Of a stretch of DNA of 64,000 nt, positions 59,244-64,000 are shown piece after piece. The position numbers and the translations under genes are program-made. The stretch covers positions 186,001-250,000 of the forward strand of contig CAUUMS010000001.1 of the NCBI GenBank assembly GCA_963546395.1. Direction: 5' to 3'. Within the stretch, counting starts at the first letter, position 1; each line of letters starts with the position of its first letter. The stretch is from Bacteroides_D sp963546395. GTDB lineage: Bacteria > Bacteroidota > Bacteroidia > Bacteroidales > CAJPTX01. Below the pieces are notes generated by a model. It was not told the origin of the DNA. It ran no database searches and saw nothing but the letters and a program-made list of their open reading frames with translations.

Positions 59244-59251
59244 CGAAGGTA
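59244..59251 (-). promoter_or_regulatory. Possible variant -7 element (TACCTTCG) for aspA
   Basis: The minus strand reads TACCTTCGCGGG 61 nt before ATG 59183, one base off TAnnTTTG; the same variant lies before ftsY. Confidence 0.3.
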
Positions 59252-59363
59252 GCCAATATACCTCAACTTACCATCCCGGGCTGCGGCAGAAAGCCCCCCG
59301 CATTCGCACCCCATTCGTCCAACGCCCCGAGTGGCGCTCGCTCGCCCCACACCCCGGAGCCAC

Positions 59364-59426
59364 GAGGCACCAAAGCCCAATTTCCCCACCCAAATAGGGA
59401 GTTGGTACGTCGATGGTACGCCGTGG
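59364..59426 (+). repeat. Dispersed peptide-like element, copy B
   Basis: Gap-free alignment to copy A (5972-6034) gives about 75% identity by hand count. The plus frame reads FPTQIGSWYVDGTPW in its core, with 11 of 21 residues identical to copy A and several conservative changes (Ser/Thr, Lys/Gln, Glu/Asp). It lies 25 nt beyond the MCP stop, similar to copy A, which lies 77 nt beyond the hydrolase stop. No obvious start codon or ribosome site sits just upstream. Confidence 0.55.
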
Positions 59427-59450
59427 GCTCCGTGCGAGTATGGTGAGTGG

Positions 59451-61160
59451 TTACGACACGCGGAAGAAGCTCGTGGCCTCGCGCAGGGCATTCGACTGGG
59501 CATCGAGCTCCTCGGCGTTGGAGGAGAGCTCCTCGGCCGCAGCGGCATTCTGCTGCACCACGGTGTTCAGCTGCTGCACGGCCTGATGCACCTGCTGCGC
59601 CACCATGTGCTGCTGGTGGGTGGAGGCTGCGATCTCCTCCATGATGGCCGCCGTTTTCTCCACATGGGGCAGGAAGCGCTTCAGATCCTCACCCGCACTG
59701 TCGGAGATGGCCTGGTTTTCACGGGCCAGGGTGATGATTTCGGTGGCCGTTTCCTTGCTCCGATCCGCCAGCCGACGCACCTCGGCCGCCACCACGGCAA
59801 ACCCCTTGCCATGCTCCCCGGCACGCGCGGCCTCCACAGCCGCATTGAGCGCCAGGATGTTGGTGCGGAACGCTATGGATTCCACCTCGCTCAGCAGGGA
59901 GAGCACCTTGTGGTAGGCGCTACGGCTCTTGTCGGCAGAAGCGAGCACCGAATGCACTCCCTCGCGCGCCGCGCTGGCCCACACTTCCGCCTCGCTCACC
60001 CGGTTGACGTTGATATCCATCCCCTCCATCATACCCTCGATGGAGCTGGTCATCTCCTCTGCGCTTGCGGCCTGCTCCGCGGCCCCCTCAGCTAGGCTGT
60101 TGGAGACAGATTCCAGCTGGCCGCTGGCTGAAGCCACATGGTTGGCCCCCTCCAGGATACGCCCGATGGCCTCGCGCACCTTGGCCAGCATCACGTTGAT
60201 GGCGTTGGCCAAATCGCCTATCTCATCATGCACCCGCAAGTCTTCCTCGGGCACCACAATGGAGAAGTCGCCTCCGGCTGCCAGCTGTGCCACACGGACA
60301 CCCTTGGCCATCATGCCCCCGATGTAACGTCCCATGAGCCAGGCCATCAGCATCCCAAGGATTAGGATGAAGAGGGTGGTACCCCCCGCGCACATGAAGG
60401 TTTTCACCTGGGCCGCATCGCACAGATCGTAGGCTATGGCCTCGGTGCGATGCGCGTAGGACACCAGCTCGGCCTCGAGTGCCTCGCCACGAGTCACCAC
60501 GGCCTGTATGTCCTTGGCCGTCTGCTGCAAGCGCAACAGGGCTCGCCGCATGGCCTCCATGAGATCGGCAAATGCGGGCGGCACGGCCGTGTCCTCCACC
60601 GCGGTAAGCTGCGCAAGGGCATCCTCCAGATGCTTCGCATCCATCGTCTCCAGGAATTGGAATCCGCTGATGATGGAGTGGCTCATGGCCCCGGCCACCA
60701 CGGGGGGCACGCTCTCGGCTTGCGCCAGATCGCCGGTGACCCGCAACGCCAAGGCGCGAAACTCGGCCTCGCACGCACGCTGGGCCTGCGCCTCTTTCCG
60801 CGCGCTGGCCAGCAACGACGTGTACTCGGTAAATCCGCGCTCGGTGGCCTGCCACACCCGGGAGAACTCCTCCCCGAGATCTAGCTCGCCGGCCTTTTTG
60901 ATGATGACGCTGGCCGAATCGGCGTAGGCGAGCGCCTCGGCGAGCTCCTGCTCGTCGTACTCCTCGAGGTACAAGCGCGCATGGTTACCCACGGCCGAGA
61001 AGTGGGAGCCCACCCGATTGGCTCCGCGCTCGATCCGCACGCACTTGAGCAGCCAGAGCATTTCGACGGTCAGGAAAATGCCCCCCAGCACCAGGAAGAG
61101 TAGTATGGTGCCAAACCCCAGGTAGAGCTTACCCCGAATACGCAGATTAGAAAGCATCAT
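59451..61160 (-). CDS. Methyl-accepting chemotaxis protein, orphan
   Basis: The 569-aa protein starts at ATG 61160 (MMLSNLRIRGKLYLGFGTIL). It has a membrane segment at about 12-36, an all-helical sensor region at about 40-255, a second segment at about 262-285 (MCAGGTTLFILILGMLMAWL), HAMP at about 286-340, and a signalling domain with the conserved hairpin tip VESIAFRTNILALNAAVEAA, then RAGEHGKGFAVVAAEVRRLA. No CheA, CheW, CheY, CheR or CheB and no flagellar gene is in the window, which is unusual beside a chemoreceptor in a phylum that lacks flagella. A TTT-N19-TACCTTTG promoter lies at 61325-61354. Confidence 0.93.
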   Translation of the reverse strand: MMLSNLRIRGKLYLGFGTILLFLVLGGIFLTVEMLWLLKCVRIERGANRVGSHFSAVGNHARLYLEEYDEQELAEALAYADSASVIIKKAGELDLGEEFSRVWQATERGFTEYTSLLASARKEAQAQRACEAEFRALALRVTGDLAQAESVPPVVAGAMSHSIISGFQFLETMDAKHLEDALAQLTAVEDTAVPPAFADLMEAMRRALLRLQQTAKDIQAVVTRGEALEAELVSYAHRTEAIAYDLCDAAQVKTFMCAGGTTLFILILGMLMAWLMGRYIGGMMAKGVRVAQLAAGGDFSIVVPEEDLRVHDEIGDLANAINVMLAKVREAIGRILEGANHVASASGQLESVSNSLAEGAAEQAASAEEMTSSIEGMMEGMDINVNRVSEAEVWASAAREGVHSVLASADKSRSAYHKVLSLLSEVESIAFRTNILALNAAVEAARAGEHGKGFAVVAAEVRRLADRSKETATEIITLARENQAISDSAGEDLKRFLPHVEKTAAIMEEIAASTHQQHMVAQQVHQAVQQLNTVVQQNAAAAEELSSNAEELDAQSNALREATSFFRVS

Positions 61161-61324
61161 GTCGGTTGTGTTTGATTGACTGAACTCACCACCCCTCGGT
61201 GCCTCGAACCACCAAGGCTCATTGTTTAGCTGACGAATCCACTGGCCATCCTCGCTGATGCAATGCGGGCTGCACGGCAAATGGGACACCGGCTTTCGAG
61301 CACTACAGCGCAGGTTTTACATAG

Positions 61325-61354
61325 CAAAGGTAAGCACCTGTCGTACACGATAAA
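61325..61354 (-). promoter_or_regulatory. Bacteroidota promoter of the MCP gene
   Basis: The minus strand reads TTT (61352-61354), 19 nt, then TACCTTTG (61325-61332). The -7 part and the spacing match the consensus; -33 is TTT rather than TTG. A leader of about 160 nt precedes ATG 61160. Confidence 0.55.
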
Positions 61355-61544
61355 CCACCGAAATCGCTGCAAGTTGATTTGCTGGTTGTGTTTTATGGAT
61401 GCATCTTTTGGTATAAGCATGATGCGGCGAGCCCGTGCCCCCTGTGGGATGATCGGCAAAATTCTATCCGACATTGGAAACATTTGCCACATTTCGCACG
61501 TAGCGATGTGCCAAGGGCGGCAAATCGCCTGCATGCGGATGGCT

Positions 61545-61564
61545 CCGCGCAGCGCGCTGCGCGG
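61545..61564. repeat. Perfect 20-nt palindrome CCGCGCAGCGCGCTGCGCGG
   Basis: It is the first of three adjacent inverted repeats between the MCP and TlpA genes. Without a loop it would form an RNA stem of at most eight pairs; as DNA it is a two-fold symmetric site. Confidence 0.5.
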
Positions 61565-61566
61565 GG

Positions 61567-61603
61567 TTGCGCCCCGAGGGGCCTGCATGCCCTCGGGGCG
61601 CAA
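61567..61603. repeat. 14-bp hairpin TTGCGCCCCGAGGG / CCCTCGGGGCGCAA
   Basis: Perfect arms 61567-61580 and 61590-61603 with loop GCCTGCATG. It sits between the palindrome and the terminator hairpin and shares the A-run at its 3' edge, so it could be a second terminator for plus- or minus-strand transcription. Confidence 0.6.
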
Positions 61604-61649
61604 AAAGGGCCCAGCGGCTGCCGGTATTCAACCGGCAGCCGCTGGGCCC
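61602..61649 (-). terminator. 18-bp intrinsic terminator after the TlpA-type gene
   Basis: Perfect arms 61607-61624 (GGGCCCAGCGGCTGCCGG) and 61632-61649 with loop TATTCAA. On the minus strand the stem is followed by TTTTT (61606-61602). It lies 22 nt beyond the stop of the TlpA-type gene. Confidence 0.88.
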
Positions 61650-61671
61650 ACGCAAGGAGTAGGTGCCTCGC

Positions 61672-63123
61672 CTACTTCTTACGAGCCTTGAACAAGTCCT
61701 CTAGCACTGGCCCTAAATGCTCCACGCCGATGCGCTTGATGAAGATCTTATGCTCCTCATCGAGCACGTAGATGACGGGCGTGCTGTAGATGTCATAGTT
61801 GTCGCTGAACTTGGACTTGCGGTAGGGATCCCAGACGTTGATCCACCGCTGCAGCTTGTGCTCCTCCACGTACTTCTGCCAGGCGGGGCCATCGCCCTGC
61901 GTCATGAAGGCCACCACCAAAAGCCCCTTGGGCTCGTAAATCTTGGCCACGGAGTCGATCTTGGGGATCGCCGCCTTGCAGTGGCTACATGAGGGTTCCC
62001 AGAATACGATGACGGTGGCTGGCGCCTTGCTCTTGGAGAGCTGGAAGGTGCCGCCCGTGAGCCGCTCGACCGTGAAGTCGGGAGCTACCTTCCCGAGGAG
62101 ATTGGGCTTGAGGGCGTCGACGCGCTTCTGGATCTTACCCCGCAAATCGTCGTCTATCCAATCGGCCCGCCCGCTGAGATAATAACGCTCGGCCAAATGC
62201 ACGAAGACGGCATCCATCCCTATAATCTCGGAGGTCTGGTACTTGGTGAAGAGATGCGAGAGGTACACACGGAAGGCATCAGGCGACTGGGCTGCGCGAT
62301 CGAGAATGCGGTCGCAGTAGCGATTGATGGTGTCGGGCAGCTGCAATAGCACCTTATCGAGGTAGTGATCGACCTTGCTCATGGTGGTGGGGGTGCGCAG
62401 CAGGGGTACGTAGGCCAGATCGACGTTGTCGAGATGGTGCTCGATGTTGTACCGATAGGAGTGCATCCAGCGGGCCGAATCACGGTTCTTGATGGATGCG
62501 GGGGGCTCGTAATCGGGTATCTCTACGGGGATGGTGGATTGGCAGAACTTCCCAAGCAAATCGTCGGCATGCTCAGCAAGCACCCGCTTCTGGTAGCTAC
62601 GCACCTGCTCGTCGAGCGACTTGCCGAGCTCGCACGCCTTGGTGTAAGATGCGCTGCTCTCGGGCTTGTCGGGTTTCTCGGCCCGCGCCGTGCTGTCGAG
62701 CTGCATCACCCGACGGTTCTCGGACTGCATGCGGGACATGAATCGCTGGTACTCCAGGAAGTCGGCAGAGAGCTTGGAGCCCTTGATGGTGGCCGATTGC
62801 AGCAGATCCTTAGGGTCGACCGTGATGGAGAGGTTCTGCTCGGGGCCCAGCATCACGTCGAGGATCTGGTAACCTGGGAGCATGATGAAGTAGAGCCCCT
62901 GAGCCCAGATGGAATCGTTGTGGAATGTGGCGTGCCCCTTGGCATCCATCCAGGCGGAGTCGGCCACGTAGCGGCCATCGGTGAAGTAATAGCCCAGCAC
63001 CAGGGCCGAATCGGCAAGCCCCTTCACCTGCACCTGGATGTTGCTCTGGGCCCGAACGGGGGCAAGGGACACTAGCGAAACGAGGATGGCGAGCAGCAGG
63101 CCCACCCGAAAAAGATTGCGCAT
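61672..63123 (-). CDS. TlpA-type thiol:disulfide oxidoreductase with DUF4369-like N-terminus
   Basis: The 483-aa protein has a signal peptide (MRNLFRVGLLLAILVSLVSL, ending near VRAQS), an N-terminal DUF4369-like beta domain at about 28-140 (IQVQVKGLADSALVLGYYFT), a helical middle part, and a thioredoxin-like domain at about 340-480 with active site FWEPSCSHCKAAIP (CSHC) and a cis-Pro region TPVIYVLDEE. Such proteins work in the periplasm on disulfides, often in cytochrome or oxidative stress settings, but the partner is not known. It is a single-gene unit with a TACCTTTG element at 63240-63247 and the strong terminator at 61602-61649. Confidence 0.9.
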   Translation of the reverse strand: MRNLFRVGLLLAILVSLVSLAPVRAQSNIQVQVKGLADSALVLGYYFTDGRYVADSAWMDAKGHATFHNDSIWAQGLYFIMLPGYQILDVMLGPEQNLSITVDPKDLLQSATIKGSKLSADFLEYQRFMSRMQSENRRVMQLDSTARAEKPDKPESSASYTKACELGKSLDEQVRSYQKRVLAEHADDLLGKFCQSTIPVEIPDYEPPASIKNRDSARWMHSYRYNIEHHLDNVDLAYVPLLRTPTTMSKVDHYLDKVLLQLPDTINRYCDRILDRAAQSPDAFRVYLSHLFTKYQTSEIIGMDAVFVHLAERYYLSGRADWIDDDLRGKIQKRVDALKPNLLGKVAPDFTVERLTGGTFQLSKSKAPATVIVFWEPSCSHCKAAIPKIDSVAKIYEPKGLLVVAFMTQGDGPAWQKYVEEHKLQRWINVWDPYRKSKFSDNYDIYSTPVIYVLDEEHKIFIKRIGVEHLGPVLEDLFKARKK

Positions 63124-63239
63124 AACGGTTTACAAACGCTTATAGCCATTAATATAGGCGGGGGATGCACAGCCTTCTGCCCCCGCACGATCCACAGGGC
63201 GGGCCCACCACGACGATCGGGACGACCCTGCGTAAGAGG

Positions 63240-63247
63240 CAAAGGTA
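63240..63247 (-). promoter_or_regulatory. -7 element (TACCTTTG) for the TlpA-type gene
   Basis: The minus strand reads TTACCTTTGCC about 117 nt before ATG 63123, implying a leader of about 110 nt. No -33 TTG at the right spacing is visible. Confidence 0.5.
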
Positions 63248-63410
63248 ACCGAAAATCGATAGAAGTCGTCGCCCATAACATCTAAACAATCGACGACTCA
63301 CAGGGTTTACATCGCCACGATACAAGCTGACAAATTGGGGTGTCACGGCCACCGAGGCCCATAGGGGGCAGGCCTCTTGCTCTGCCCTCACGGCTGTGAC
63401 CCGAAATGGC

Positions 63411-63418
63411 TACCTTTG
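63411..63418 (+). promoter_or_regulatory. -7 element (TACCTTTG) for the ABC-F gene
   Basis: TACCTTTGCGAGG lies 78 nt before ATG 63496. The -33 part is unclear. Confidence 0.45.
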
Positions 63419-63495
63419 CGAGGTTGTGTATACTTGCCTGGAGGCCGTCTGCCACTCGTGGCTATGAGGTCTCCGCGGGCTGGGGATGATGGGCT

Positions 63496-64000
63496 ATGGT
63501 ATCGCTTGATCAGGTAGGTGTTGCATTCGGGGGTGAGGATCTGTTCCGGGGTGTGTCGTTGCAGGTGAATGCCCACGACCGGATAGGGGTCGTGGGGCGC
63601 AATGGTGCCGGCAAGTCGACCCTGTTCCGCGTGCTGGCTGGTCAGATGCCTGCCTCGTACGGGCAGGTAGTACACCCGAGCTCGCTCCGCATTGGCTACC
63701 TGGCGCAGGACATGGCCCGGGTGGATAAGCGTAGCGTGCTAGAGGAGGCTCTACAGGCGTTCGGGGAGCTCAACGCCCTAGAGGCTTCTCTCCACGCCGT
63801 GAATGAGCAGCTGGCTACGTGCCCCGCCAACGATGAGGCTACGCACGAACGACTAGCACATCAGCTAGCCGAGCTCACGGAGCGATATCACCTGCTGGGG
63901 GGCGGTAAACAGATGGCGCAGGCGGAGCGGACGCTCACAGGACTGGGGTTTGAGCGGAGCCAGTTCGATATGCCCACGGCACAGCTGAGCGGCGGCTGGC
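63496..64000 (+). CDS. ABC-F family ATPase, partial (C-terminus beyond right edge)
   Basis: The frame opens at ATG 63496 (MVSLDQVGVAFGGEDLFRGV) and is still open at 64000, giving 168 residues. Walker A is VGRNGAGKSTLFRVL near residue 37, the Q-loop region is IGYLAQDMARVD near 69, and the signature LSGGW is cut by the window edge. ABC-F proteins have two ATPase domains and no membrane part; they act on ribosomes (translation factors such as EttA or Uup, or antibiotic protection). Which subgroup this is cannot be told from the first domain; the start and the interdomain-free first 170 residues fit the Uup/YheS-like housekeeping forms. Confidence 0.9.
   Translation, partial: MVSLDQVGVAFGGEDLFRGVSLQVNAHDRIGVVGRNGAGKSTLFRVLAGQMPASYGQVVHPSSLRIGYLAQDMARVDKRSVLEEALQAFGELNALEASLHAVNEQLATCPANDEATHERLAHQLAELTERYHLLGGGKQMAQAERTLTGLGFERSQFDMPTAQLSGGW

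Larger units (their letters stand above)
59184..59450. other. 267-nt gap with aspA promoter candidate and dispersed-element copy B
   Basis: It holds the variant element TACCTTCG at 59244-59251 (minus) 61 nt before aspA, and copy B of the peptide-like element at 59364-59426 (plus), close to the stop of the MCP gene. Confidence 0.45.
61161..61671. other. 511-nt gap: MCP promoter and three consecutive hairpins
   Basis: No gene is supported. The part at about 61300-61450 is AT-richer than the surroundings and holds the MCP promoter (61325-61354). The part at 61545-61649 holds a 20-nt palindrome, a 14-bp hairpin and an 18-bp hairpin in a row. Confidence 0.5.
63124..63495. other. 372-nt divergent intergenic region
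   Basis: It separates the TlpA-type gene (minus) from the ABC-F gene (plus) and holds one -7 element for each. A short inverted repeat GGGCAG/CTGCCC (63366-63371, 63382-63387) lies just upstream of the ABC-F element. No gene is supported. Confidence 0.5.

Noticed and set aside
59331..60095. Plus-strand 254-codon frame running through copy B into the MCP gene
   Set aside because: Most of it is antisense to the MCP signalling domain and has His/Gly-rich shadow composition; only the first 30 codons contain the repeat peptide.
61263..61691. Plus-strand 142-codon frame in the gap between MCP and TlpA
   Set aside because: It spans the MCP promoter and all three hairpins, and has no family signal.

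Overview
This window is a chromosomal segment of a Gram-negative Bacteroidota, most likely a GC-rich member of Bacteroidales near Porphyromonas. The reasons are a type IX secretion (Por) sorting tail on a giant surface protein, a SusC/SusD (RagA/RagB) pair, the small DUF4295 protein next to ribosomal proteins L33 and L28, a DUF3276 (Pur-alpha-like) protein, HU-SPOR and TlpA/DUF4369 proteins, lipid A and KDO genes (lpxK, kdsA), and many promoter elements of the Bacteroidota form TAnnTTTG (usually TACCTTTG). Nearly all genes are on the minus strand. I see no phage, IS element, CRISPR array or rRNA operon.

Layout. 1-5635: two tandem minus-strand surface proteins built from the same 'MPxxxVxV' beta-repeat; the first runs off the left edge and the second (1498 aa) has leucine-rich segments and a T9SS tail. 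6111-11793: sppA, lpxK, punA, pdxJ and an alpha/beta hydrolase. 12084-13015: plus-strand Cys-rich mini-lipoprotein and a MarR regulator. 13238-18435: nth, lepB, an RluA-type pseudouridine synthase, panB, a small membrane protein, bactofilin and OsmC. 18692-26974: ABC-class ATPase, dus, a YgjP-like metallopeptidase, HU-SPOR, an unusual secreted protein resembling a free-standing subtilase propeptide, dnaB and folA. 27231-27448: two tRNA-Leu genes with promoter and terminator. 27540-31568: AlkD-like repair protein, a DUF6266-like protein, a FtsX/MacB permease and a class IV aminotransferase homologue. 31559-37729: rhomboid, holA, rimO, ftsY, DUF4295, rpmG, rpmB, cinA. 37742-44861: kdsA, rarA, a Cache-HAMP-GAF-PAS sensor without an output domain, a second rhomboid, and a Na/Pi cotransporter. 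45001-49678: SusD and SusC. 50079-57221: DUF3276, phosphoesterase, a large outer-membrane protein, queF, a GT9 glycosyltransferase and DUF4254. 57324-61160: aspartase fused to a cyclic-nucleotide-binding-like domain, and an orphan chemoreceptor. 61672-63123: TlpA-type oxidoreductase. 63496-64000: start of an ABC-F ATPase.

Most genes are housekeeping: envelope building (lpxK, kdsA, GT9, lepB, sppA), replication and repair (dnaB, holA, rarA, nth, AlkD), translation (rpmB, rpmG, rimO, ftsY, dus, tRNA-Leu), and cofactors or nucleotides (pdxJ, panB, folA, queF, punA, cinA). The accessory layer is surface-related (T9SS giants, SusCD, large OM protein) and sensory (MCP, output-less sensor, cNMP-aspartase).

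The most unusual signals are: (1) a dispersed short element found in three intergenic gaps whose translation keeps a peptide core FPxxIGxW-x-VDGT; (2) a stand-alone S8-propeptide-like secreted protein; (3) the cNBD-aspartase fusion in which the usual phosphate-contacting Arg appears to be His; (4) a Cys-rich lipoprotein beside a MarR regulator; (5) a cluster of three strong hairpins between the TlpA and MCP genes. All family calls are from sequence reading alone; no search was run.
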